DNA from: Ruminococcaceae bacterium UBA4306 | GTDB lineage: Bacteria > Bacillota > Clostridia > Oscillospirales > Acutalibacteraceae | Assembly (NCBI GenBank): GCA_002394725.1 | Contig: DGUQ01000013.1 | Coordinates: 1-14,030 of the forward strand | Length of the DNA stretch: 14,030 nucleotides | Direction: 5' to 3' | In this document: in pieces, positions 1 through 6,251 of the stretch | Position numbering within the stretch: position 1 is the first letter of the stretch | Layout of the letters: the number at the start of each line of letters is the position of its first letter | Notes under the pieces: generated by a model | Seen by the model: the letters and a program-made list of their open reading frames with translations, nothing else | Told to the model about the DNA's origin: nothing | The model's database searches: none | Translations under genes and position numbers: made by a program

Positions 1-331
1 AATCCTTCTCAACAGAGAAGCTGGCGATCGCAGTGATGTCAGTGGTGGGCTTGATCGTAAACTCAGGTGAATACTCATCGCCGCTGACTTTAGTGTAAGA
101 ACCGGTCATGATCCACTTGGTGAAATAGCCATCGCCCTCAGTTGCGGTCAGAGTGACTGTGCCATCCTCGGCAACGCTGATAGTGCTGGAAGTAGCGGTA
201 CCGCTGCCCTCGGTGCTGACGGTAATCTTATACTTACCCTCAGGTGTCGGGCTGATCTCCGCATAAAAAGACGCGGTCGCTAAGGCAAAAATCATCATTG
301 CAACAAGCGCGATAGAAATTACTTTCTTCAT
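1..331 (-). CDS. Secreted protein with InlB/Flg_new-type beta repeat, 3' end outside the window
   Basis: The gene starts at 331 and runs leftwards off the window, so only its first 110 residues are seen. The protein begins with a clear signal peptide (MKK, a hydrophobic core VISIALVAMMIFALATA, then a likely cleavage near SFYA). The mature part has the pattern of bacterial beta-grasp/InlB-B-like extracellular repeats: YKITVSTEGSGTAT, then VTLTATEGDGYFTKW, then FTIKPTTDITAIASF. ATG 331 is preferred over the in-frame ATG at 340 because GGAG (341-344) lies 9 nt before 331 but touches 340. It has its own promoter (376-404). The missing C-terminus would show whether it carries a sortase signal for the sortase at 5098-5925. 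Exported and repeat-bearing is well supported; function is unknown. Confidence 0.8.
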   Translation of the reverse strand, partial: MKKVISIALVAMMIFALATASFYAEISPTPEGKYKITVSTEGSGTATSSTISVAEDGTVTLTATEGDGYFTKWIMTGSYTKVSGDEYSPEFTIKPTTDITAIASFSVEKD

Positions 332-375
332 TTTTATCATCTCCATAACTTAAGAAATTTTTGTCCTACAGTTGA

Positions 376-404
376 ATAATACCATCAATCATTCGGTTTG
401 TCAA
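376..404 (-). promoter_or_regulatory. Sigma-A type promoter of the secreted-protein gene
   Basis: On the minus strand a perfect -35 TTGACA (399-404) is followed by a 17-nt spacer and -10 TATTAT (376-381), one mismatch from consensus. The predicted transcript would have a leader of about 35-40 nt before the ATG at 331. Confidence 0.75.
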
Positions 405-503
405 TAGCAGAAAGCAAAATACTTTTATTAATTTTGTAAATAAAAAACGGGAAATATACTTTGTATTTGATCTTTTTCACAAACCGACGTTTATATGGCG
501 TAA

Positions 504-1235
504 TTACTTATAATAGCCACTTTTGTAATAGCCGCTTTTATAATAGCTGCCTTTTTTGTAATACTTCTTATTGACATTCAATCCGTTATATACAAAGCCG
601 ATGATCTTCGCGTCCGCAAACTGCAGCTGACGGATCGTTTCGCTGATCATCTGGTACTCCGACTTCTCATGACGGATCACAACGAGATAACCGTCAATGA
701 CGCCCGAGAGCAGTGCGGCGTCCGATACGATCGTGATCGGCGGAAAATCAAAGATGATGTAATCATAGCTTTCTTTCAGCCGCTTGATCAGGCGGAGGAT
801 TTCCTGCGAGCTGATCAGGGTGGTAGAATCGGGAGGCACGTTGCCCGCGGGAAGGATGTCGATATTTTTGTCCTCCAGGTGCGTCAGCGGAATCTCGGCG
901 ATATCGCCTGACAGCCAGTTGGACAGACCCGGTGCGGAACGAATATTGAATTTTTGAGCGATCGTAGGAAGACGCAGGTCGCAATCGATCAAAACGACCC
1001 TCTTGTTGATCTGTGCCAGCGAGATGGCAAGATTAGCCGAAACGGAGCTTTTGCCGTCGGATCGCTGTGCCGAGGTGATGCCGATACATTTACAGCCGCT
1101 GCCCGGCAAAGAGAAGGTGACGTTTGTTCTGAGCGTCTTATAGGCTTCCTGTACCGAGAAAGGCGTTGCGTCGGAGAGAAGCATCTTTTGCGCGTCAAAC
1201 GTGCTGTTGACGTTGTTATTCTTACGTTTTCTCAT
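504..1235 (-). CDS. CpsD/CapB-type tyrosine-protein kinase (BY-kinase) of polysaccharide synthesis
   Basis: This cytoplasmic BY-kinase (243 aa) is expected to work with the membrane adaptor encoded just upstream to control polysaccharide polymerisation and chain length by cycles of tyrosine autophosphorylation. Visible motifs are the oligomerisation helix EAYKTLRTNV (30-39), Walker A around SDGKSS (59-64), Walker A' LIDCDLRLP (82-90, Asp84 and Asp86), and Walker B IIFDFPP (160-166, Asp163). The C-terminus is a tyrosine cluster with eight Tyr in four YY pairs (225-242), spaced by short Lys/Ser/Gly linkers, which is the expected autophosphorylation tail. The start overlaps the adaptor stop by four bases (ATGA), implying translational coupling; GAGGGGTGAG precedes the ATG. 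Length and architecture match the stand-alone Gram-positive form rather than the fused Wzc form. The last tyrosines are encoded by 15-bp tandem repeats. Confidence 0.95.
   Translation of the reverse strand: MRKRKNNNVNSTFDAQKMLLSDATPFSVQEAYKTLRTNVTFSLPGSGCKCIGITSAQRSDGKSSVSANLAISLAQINKRVVLIDCDLRLPTIAQKFNIRSAPGLSNWLSGDIAEIPLTHLEDKNIDILPAGNVPPDSTTLISSQEILRLIKRLKESYDYIIFDFPPITIVSDAALLSGVIDGYLVVIRHEKSEYQMISETIRQLQFADAKIIGFVYNGLNVNKKYYKKGSYYKSGYYKSGYYK
507..551 (-). repeat. 15-bp tandem repeat encoding the Tyr-Tyr tail of the BY-kinase
   Basis: Three consecutive 15-base units (507-521, 522-536, 537-551) read as five codons of the type G/S-Y-Y-K. Units differ only at a few bases. Gain or loss of a unit would change the number of phosphorylatable tyrosine pairs without shifting the frame. 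Confidence 0.7.
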
Positions 1236-2011
1236 CGCTTCTCACCCCTCTTTCCCTCATCCTTTGAAGAGGACCGCTCACCGTATCCGTAAGCGTAATA
1301 CCCCTTTCCTTTCTCGTCAGACGATTGCAGTACGTCGGGAATGACGCCGAGGATCGGCAGAGAGAAGCGATCCTCGATATCCTGCACGCTCTTCGCCTTA
1401 TCATCCGTTAATGTGCTGACAATCACCTTGATCACAACCAGTACGGCGCCCAGCAGGAATCCGAAAAGCGAAAACTTGACGTAGTTCGGCTTGTAGCGCT
1501 CGTCGGAATACATGGGATAGTCGATGATCTTCATCGAGCTGCCGACAACGATATCGGACATGTAGCTCGGAGCGGTGTTGGCGATCGCGTTCGCGAGGAT
1601 ATAGGCAGTCTGGGGATCACTGTGCTCTACGTAAACGGCGATGACCTCCGTTTCATTCTGAACCGAGGCGCTAACTGTTTTCTTCAGAGTACCGACCGGA
1701 ATATCCAGACCGGCCGACTCGGCGGCGGCAGAGAGGATCTTGTTGCTGCGGATCACGTTGACATAAGTATCCACAAGCTGCTTACCCGCGTTGATATCCT
1801 GATAGGTCAGGTTTTCGCTCTTATGCTGGTTATTGACGTAAGCCGTAAAGCTGCAGCGATAGGTCGGCTTGATGAACAGCTTTGTCGCGGCAAACGCCAT
1901 GCCGGCGACCAATACGCCAACCAGCACAATCAGCCAGAGCTTTGACCAGATCGCCCTGAAAATCGGCATCAAATCAATTTCTATTTCTTTGTTGCGTTCG
2001 TTATTTTCCAT
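1232..2011 (-). CDS. CpsC/CapA-type Wzz-domain chain-length determinant and BY-kinase activator
   Basis: A 259-residue membrane adaptor of the polysaccharide co-polymerase family. It has a short cytoplasmic N-terminus (MENNERNKEIEIDLMPIFRA), TM1 at about 24-44, an extracellular alpha/beta Wzz domain (about 48-175), TM2 at about 178-200, and a cytoplasmic tail with the conserved DKAKSVQDIEDRFSLPILGV that leads to the surface activating the kinase. The remaining tail is charged and contains extra tyrosines (YYAYGYG, 238-244). ATG 2011 is chosen because AGGGG lies 9 nt upstream. A longer frame to a GTG at 2083 has no ribosome binding site and would add 24 residues that do not look like an adaptor N-terminus. 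The stop overlaps the kinase start by four bases. It is transcribed from the promoter at 2104-2131 with a leader of about 85 nt. Confidence 0.93.
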   Translation of the reverse strand: MENNERNKEIEIDLMPIFRAIWSKLWLIVLVGVLVAGMAFAATKLFIKPTYRCSFTAYVNNQHKSENLTYQDINAGKQLVDTYVNVIRSNKILSAAAESAGLDIPVGTLKKTVSASVQNETEVIAVYVEHSDPQTAYILANAIANTAPSYMSDIVVGSSMKIIDYPMYSDERYKPNYVKFSLFGFLLGAVLVVIKVIVSTLTDDKAKSVQDIEDRFSLPILGVIPDVLQSSDEKGKGYYAYGYGERSSSKDEGKRGEKR

Positions 2012-2103
2012 ATATCTGCACCCCTTTGTAAAGAACTGCTTCACCTTGTTGCTGAGCGACTTCGTGCCGCAAGCGCTTAACACGCCATTATAATCAATGT
2101 AAT

Positions 2104-2131
2104 ATTATAACACTTTTTCACCTTATGTCAA
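2104..2131 (-). promoter_or_regulatory. Consensus sigma-A promoter of the CpsC-CpsD operon
   Basis: Minus strand shows TTGACA (2126-2131), a 16-nt spacer and TATAAT (2104-2109); both hexamers are perfect. Transcription would start near 2097, giving a leader of about 85 nt before the ATG at 2011. A separate promoter here means the regulatory pair can be expressed independently of the sortase-LCP-acyltransferase operon upstream. Confidence 0.82.
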
Positions 2132-2185
2132 CAAGATTTTTTATTTGCGCGTTTTTGTGCTTTTCTCTGCGCTTTATAACAATCA

Positions 2186-2216
2186 ATCTCCGGCGATCAT
2201 AATAACCGCCGGAGAT
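2186..2216 (-). terminator. Strong hairpin after the acyltransferase gene, probable terminator
   Basis: A perfect 10-bp inverted repeat (2186-2195 with 2207-2216, 11-nt loop) lies about 38 nt past the acyltransferase stop and before the next promoter. On the minus strand the 3' side continues TGATTGTTATAAAG, which is only moderately U-rich, so this may be an imperfect intrinsic terminator or an mRNA 3' end stabiliser. Confidence 0.55.
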
Positions 2217-2253
2217 CGCACTGCTCGATTGGTTATGTGTCACACTCCAAATG

Positions 2254-3276
2254 TTATTTCCGGTTTTTCTTGGAAGGCACTCTCTTTCTGCCCATGATCT
2301 GAGGACATACTCGCAGGATGATCATCGCTTCAAGGCCGCACAATACATAGGCAAATACTACCTTGAGACATACGAGTACGGGTTCCGGAGGATTGAGCGA
2401 AAGAGATGACAGGATAAAGACTAGGATTGCGATATTCTTGGAGTGTAACAAATAGTATATAATGGTATTTTGTCCGAGAAAACTGACTAGGCGCGGTATC
2501 CGGAAGCCTTCCCTTTCTCCCAGCTTTCTGGCGGCAGCGAAAATCGTGACGCATCCCAGAACGATCATCGTAATACAAACGGGATAATTGTAATAATAGT
2601 TGTTGTGAACATCAATATACGAGCTCGGCCAAACAATCAAAGAAACCACACCGATTCCGACATAAAGGACTGTCAGCGCCAGCAGATGCCACCAGTTTAA
2701 TCGGGAGATCTTTTGCTCAAATAATTTGAACAGATAGCCGAGCAGGATATAGAACTGCGCGATCATGGCGGTGTTGATCCGGGCAAATTCCAAGATCTTA
2801 AAATACCCGAGAATGTACCCTGCCACAGCGATACCGCATGCCGCGAGAACAATAAACCGCGGCTTTTTTAATAACTTACAGGTAAAAAACCAGATGATCT
2901 CCGCAACAATACAGCACGGCATATACCAACCGACCGCGCCTGACAGTATATCGAACAGACCCTTTGGCACTCCGGTCGCCCATTTAGCAGGAGACGTCAA
3001 AAAAACAAAGGGAACCGTCAAACACAGCCACGGTATGACGAGCTTAAAAAATAAATTTTTAAAGAACTCTGCCGTTGATTTTCGGTTATAGTTAAAAACA
3101 TATCCCGTGATCATGAAAAACAGCGGTATCTTGATAGGACTTGTAAAGACAAAGTACGCGGTTTTTCCGGCGATCTGATGTCCCAGAATAACAAAGAACA
3201 TCGCAAGGGCGCGCAGCGCGTCTACCCAATCCTTTCGCTTCTTTTTCCCACCTAGCGAGTTTAAAACATCCGGCAT
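2254..3276 (-). CDS. Acyltransferase family 3 (OafA/WecH-like) integral membrane O-acyltransferase
   Basis: A 340-residue multi-pass membrane protein of the acyltransferase-3 family, which transfers acyl (usually acetyl) groups onto cell-surface glycans. After a basic N-terminus, RKDWVDALRALAMFFVILGH contains the family signature: Asp19, Arg22 and His33 with the typical 11-residue Arg-His spacing. IKIPLFFMITGYVFNYN (48-64) is the next conserved block, with the usual PLFF..SGY-like pattern. About ten hydrophobic helices follow, ending in a basic tail. No extra SGNH domain is fused. The start has GGGTG 7 nt upstream. It follows the LCP gene after 59 bases and probably shares its transcript. Its likely role is O-acylation of the polymer made by this locus; the true acceptor and acyl group cannot be read from sequence. 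Confidence 0.88.
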   Translation of the reverse strand: MPDVLNSLGGKKKRKDWVDALRALAMFFVILGHQIAGKTAYFVFTSPIKIPLFFMITGYVFNYNRKSTAEFFKNLFFKLVIPWLCLTVPFVFLTSPAKWATGVPKGLFDILSGAVGWYMPCCIVAEIIWFFTCKLLKKPRFIVLAACGIAVAGYILGYFKILEFARINTAMIAQFYILLGYLFKLFEQKISRLNWWHLLALTVLYVGIGVVSLIVWPSSYIDVHNNYYYNYPVCITMIVLGCVTIFAAARKLGEREGFRIPRLVSFLGQNTIIYYLLHSKNIAILVFILSSLSLNPPEPVLVCLKVVFAYVLCGLEAMIILRVCPQIMGRKRVPSKKNRK

Positions 3277-3335
3277 TCCTTATCACCCTTAAACTGTGAT
3301 TTCTTCTTACCTATATGTTAAACCTATCGTGCCGC

Positions 3336-5114
3336 TCACTGTGCCGCTGTCGCGGCGGCTGCCTGTGTCGCGGCAGGTTGAGCCGCGGCAGCGGAGCTTG
3401 CATCCGTGTTTTCGGACACTTCCGTCACGTTTGTGTCGAGAGGGACATAGAAGATATCCAGCATCTTGCTCAAGATCTCATCGTCGCTCACGTGCATTTC
3501 CGCGTTGATCCCCTTGGTGATCTCGCCGTCAAACTTGACGATCTCTATATCCGAAAGGCTGTGGATGTTCGCTATGGCGGAGGATGCGAAATAAATCAGC
3601 TCCGACGCTTTGAGCGATGTTTCGGAATTCTGCTTGATCGCGGAGTACAGGTCGGGGATGATGCCCGGATTCTTCTTCGCTTCGGGTATGATGGAGCCGA
3701 GGAATGACATGATATATTCCTGCTGCCGCTGCATGCGGTCGTTGTTGGATTCGAGCTCCGTGATATCACGGCGGCGGACATAATACTCCGCCTCCCTGCC
3801 GTGCAGGGTAACCTCTTCTCCCTCATTGATGGTGCGTCCGTCCTCGGGAGAGGTGAAGGTCAGCGCGGAGGTCACCTTCACGCCGCCGACCGCGTCGTTG
3901 AGTGTGGTTACGCCATTCAAATTGATCTCAAAGTAGTTTTCCATCGGGAGTCCGAACATCAGTCGCGACACAGACGTATTGGTATTATATCCTCCGGTGC
4001 TCCCCTTTTCACAGTACGCGTTGGAATAAGCGATCTGGATGCGCTCGGTATCGATAAAGGCGCCTTCCTGCGAATAAACGTTGACGTCCGTGATGATATC
4101 GCGCGAGATGTTAAGGATCTTGACCTTACCGTTCTTGGTATTGATCGCCAAAACATAGATCGCGTCTGCCATTTTGAGATCCTTATCGGGACCGTGGCCG
4201 TTATCGACGCCGATGAGTGTCAGCGCGGCGATATCATTATTGAAAACGTAAGAATCTCCCTTGTAGTTGATGATTCGTCCGTAACGGTCGCCGAAAGCGA
4301 CCTCATTCTTGTCGCTGCTTTGCGTGGGGAGCGTCATCTCGAACTGCTTGTTCGCGTGGATGTTCTTTCGTCCGATCTCACGCATGACAAAGAAGGTGCC
4401 GAGCAATGCGATGATAATCGCCAGCGGTATTGCCACGACGGCGATCAGGACGCCCTTCCATTTCTTCTTTTTCTTACGCGGCTGTTCTTCGGGCTCATGG
4501 GAATGATCGTCGGCTTCCTCATCCTTCTGCTCCGGCGCCTCTTCCTCTGCCGCGGCAGTCATGACGGACACCGCCACAGCCGCCTCTTCCTCTTCGGGCT
4601 CTTCCCCTTCATCAGGGGTATGAGCCACGTCAGCATCCGCTTCCTGCGCGCCGTCTTGTGCCCCGTCCGCGGTCTTTTCCTCCGGTTTTGATGACCCGGC
4701 GGCGTCAGCGCTTTCTTCTTGCTGTACGCTCTGTATATCCTCAGTGCTTTCCGTAGCCTTGGGCTCCTGTGCGGTCTCGGGAGTCTCCGCAACCACGGGA
4801 GTCTCCGTGACCTCGGGTCTCTCTGCCGTTACAAGGCTTTCTGCCGTCTTTTCGCTCTCGTCAGGCGTAACAGCCGCCGATTCGGGCTGTTCTTCCAGCG
4901 AAGCGATGTTCACGCGGCGCGCGATCACGGATTTCTTTTGCGGGATCGCCGGAACGCGCTCGGGAAACAGATCTTTTGCCGATTCGCTTCCTGTCCTTAG
5001 CTTTTGTTCATTGAAAGAGCGTTTGGGCGTCTGAGGACTCTTTTCAATCTTTGCGCCATCCCCGTCACCGCGTGTGTGACGAGGGCGATAATGCTTGTTA
5101 TCTTTCATGCTCAT
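3336..5114 (-). CDS. LytR-CpsA-Psr (LCP) family protein with long acidic cytoplasmic N-terminus
   Basis: LCP proteins transfer lipid-linked glycopolymers to peptidoglycan outside the membrane, which fits an exopolysaccharide locus. This 592-residue protein has an unusually long N-terminus (1-210) rich in Glu, Ala, Thr and Pro, a basic KKKKK stop (214-218), one TM helix (about 220-243), then the LCP domain (about 293-555). Conserved elements are ALTLIGVDN (Asp304), KMADAIYVLAIN (Asp317), ILNISRDI (Arg338), YYVRRRD (Arg447-449) and DRMQRQQ (Arg460, Arg463). The Arg normally two residues before the second Asp (RSDT motif) is Met315 here. The tail is Ala/Gln low complexity. ATG 5114 has a GGGGG run 9 nt upstream and overlaps the sortase stop by 17 bases, implying tight coupling; Met at 5108 is an alternative. 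The N-terminal half has no recognisable domain. Confidence 0.92.
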   Translation of the reverse strand: MSMKDNKHYRPRHTRGDGDGAKIEKSPQTPKRSFNEQKLRTGSESAKDLFPERVPAIPQKKSVIARRVNIASLEEQPESAAVTPDESEKTAESLVTAERPEVTETPVVAETPETAQEPKATESTEDIQSVQQEESADAAGSSKPEEKTADGAQDGAQEADADVAHTPDEGEEPEEEEAAVAVSVMTAAAEEEAPEQKDEEADDHSHEPEEQPRKKKKKWKGVLIAVVAIPLAIIIALLGTFFVMREIGRKNIHANKQFEMTLPTQSSDKNEVAFGDRYGRIINYKGDSYVFNNDIAALTLIGVDNGHGPDKDLKMADAIYVLAINTKNGKVKILNISRDIITDVNVYSQEGAFIDTERIQIAYSNAYCEKGSTGGYNTNTSVSRLMFGLPMENYFEINLNGVTTLNDAVGGVKVTSALTFTSPEDGRTINEGEEVTLHGREAEYYVRRRDITELESNNDRMQRQQEYIMSFLGSIIPEAKKNPGIIPDLYSAIKQNSETSLKASELIYFASSAIANIHSLSDIEIVKFDGEITKGINAEMHVSDDEILSKMLDIFYVPLDTNVTEVSENTDASSAAAAQPAATQAAAATAAQ

Positions 5115-5925
5115 CTACCAGTACCCCCTGTACCAAAAATCGAGTACCGGATGATTCTGTACAAGTGCTGAGCGTGAGAATCCGATTCTCGGTGGTCAAT
5201 TCCACATTCTCTCGTACATTGAAATCAAGAGAACGCGGTTTCAAAGTCGAGTCAAGATATTCTTGGAATGACTCGGCGTTATTGAAGTCATATGAATTAA
5301 GGATGTGTCTGTCGTCAAACGTATAGGCTGCGTAAATCAGATAAGTAAAGATCTTATCCTCCGTAAGGACGAACGCCGTCGTGTTATCGTCAAAGAAATC
5401 GGCTTTCGAAAACTGATGCAGCGTGGCAAACATGGAACCGTCGCGCATATTATGCCCGTACAGCACGGTGACCGGGTCATGCATGTCCGGATTGTTTTTC
5501 AGCTCGGAGTAAACGGAACCGGCGAACTGATACTGACGGTACATATTGTGATCCAGATAGAAGAAGTCGTCTTTATCCGCGGCGCCGCGTAACACAGGAT
5601 AATCCACATTGGTGTTCGGGATATAGATCCATGCGTAAATATCCGTGTTGATGGACTTGAGCTCAGCGAAATCGACATTGAGATCGCCCGGATCCGCCAG
5701 CTTGTAGCCAAAGCTCCTGTCGATCAGGGGCTTTTCAGTGGGCGCCTGCGCGGTCGTTTCTTCGGACGGTACGGTCGCCTCGTCCGCGGTGGCAGGCGTT
5801 ACATCCTCACGCCGGACAGTCTCAGAAGCAAGCTGCGAGCGGATCAACAAGGTGGCGCCGACGACGATGATCAGCGCGCAGACGATCAAAACTATGATCC
5901 AAACGGTCTTTTTCTTTTTGTTCAT
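5098..5925 (-). CDS. srtB: Class B sortase
   Basis: A 275-residue membrane-anchored cysteine transpeptidase that cleaves sorting signals and joins proteins to the wall or to each other. It has a basic N-terminus and TM helix (about 7-29), a Thr/Glu-rich linker (about 35-65), then the sortase barrel. Catalytic residues are visible: His158 in LYGHNM, Cys255 in LTLSTCT, and Arg262 in SGTRFLVQG. The block IYAWIYIPNTNVDYPVL and the helical insert before the second half fit class B rather than class A or C. ATG 5925 is preferred (AAAGGAG 11 nt upstream); a TTG at 5967 would add 14 residues with no ribosome binding site. It is the first gene after the promoter at 5983-6011 and overlaps the LCP gene. 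No complete protein in this window ends in a recognisable sorting signal, so its substrate is unknown. Confidence 0.93.
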   Translation of the reverse strand: MNKKKKTVWIIVLIVCALIIVVGATLLIRSQLASETVRREDVTPATADEATVPSEETTAQAPTEKPLIDRSFGYKLADPGDLNVDFAELKSINTDIYAWIYIPNTNVDYPVLRGAADKDDFFYLDHNMYRQYQFAGSVYSELKNNPDMHDPVTVLYGHNMRDGSMFATLHQFSKADFFDDNTTAFVLTEDKIFTYLIYAAYTFDDRHILNSYDFNNAESFQEYLDSTLKPRSLDFNVRENVELTTENRILTLSTCTESSGTRFLVQGVLVDEHER

Positions 5926-5982
5926 CTGTTCACAGTCTCCTTTCCTGTTGTCAAGCTGTGATAACAAAGTTCATACAGAGAT

Positions 5983-6011
5983 ATTATACCCCCCGTAAGA
6001 TTTTCTGTCAA
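5983..6011 (-). promoter_or_regulatory. Perfect consensus sigma-A promoter of the sortase-LCP-acyltransferase operon
   Basis: On the minus strand TTGACA (6006-6011), a 17-nt spacer and TATAAT (5983-5988) match consensus at all twelve hexamer positions and the ideal spacing. The downstream end of the spacer is a run of six G (plus-strand C at 5989-5994), directly next to the -10. The leader before ATG 5925 is about 50 nt. Confidence 0.88.
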
Positions 6012-6080
6012 ACATGATTATGTGACATTATTACCATACAAACGCAATAACATTTAGCTAAAATAACCATAAAGCACGCG

Positions 6081-6229
6081 ACAGCCACTCGATCGCCGAC
6101 CGTATCGATCTGTTTGATTTTGATAGTCCCGACCGGCGGCACAGGAGCCGGAAGCCCTCCGTACGGCGCTGTGAAACAGCATCCTTTTTTGAAAAGTTGC
6201 ATAGTTTTACGCAACTTTTTTGTTTTTTT
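6081..6229 (+). ncRNA. Candidate structured leader RNA (attenuator or unknown riboswitch) of the tail-fibre-like gene
   Basis: Between the divergent sortase promoter and the 6252 gene, the plus strand can form a series of hairpins: GATCG 6091-6095 with 6106-6110; CCGGC 6133-6137 with GCCGG 6147-6151; GCTGT 6168-6172 with ACAGC 6176-6180 (or with ACAGC 6081-6085); then the terminator at 6192-6229. CCGTACGG at 6159-6166 is a palindrome. It is much more GC-rich than the flanking promoter DNA. No known riboswitch consensus (c-di-GMP, cobalamin, SAM, TPP and others) could be matched by eye. The promoter is uncertain; GTGACA (6022-6027) with AATAAC (6046-6051) at 18 nt is only a weak candidate. The structure is seen; the regulatory role is inferred from terminator position. 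Confidence 0.4.
6192..6229 (+). terminator. Intrinsic terminator inside the leader of the tail-fibre-like gene
   Basis: A perfect 9-bp stem AAAAGTTGC (6192-6200) and GCAACTTTT (6211-6219) with a 10-nt loop leads into a T-rich tract to 6229. It ends only 10 nt before the GGAGG ribosome binding site (6240-6244) of the gene starting at 6252, leaving no room for a promoter between them. Confidence 0.8.
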
Positions 6230-6251
6230 CGGCATGGTTGGAGGTGTTATT

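Noticed and set aside
404..503. Intrinsic terminator after the BY-kinase gene
   Set aside because: The region is AT-rich but no GC stem with a following T-run was found, so transcription may read into the next unit or end by another route.
2012..2083. GTG-started extension of the Wzz-domain protein
   Set aside because: No ribosome binding site and close to the predicted transcript start; ATG 2011 has AGGGG at good spacing.
3801..4691. Plus-strand 296-codon frame inside the LCP gene
   Set aside because: Antisense shadow of a well-recognised LCP domain; no ribosome binding site or family motif.
6114..6251. N-terminal extension of the tail-fibre-like gene from a TTG
   Set aside because: No ribosome binding site, and the extension would be translated through the leader hairpins and terminator. 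ATG 6252 has an ideal GGAGG at 7 nt.
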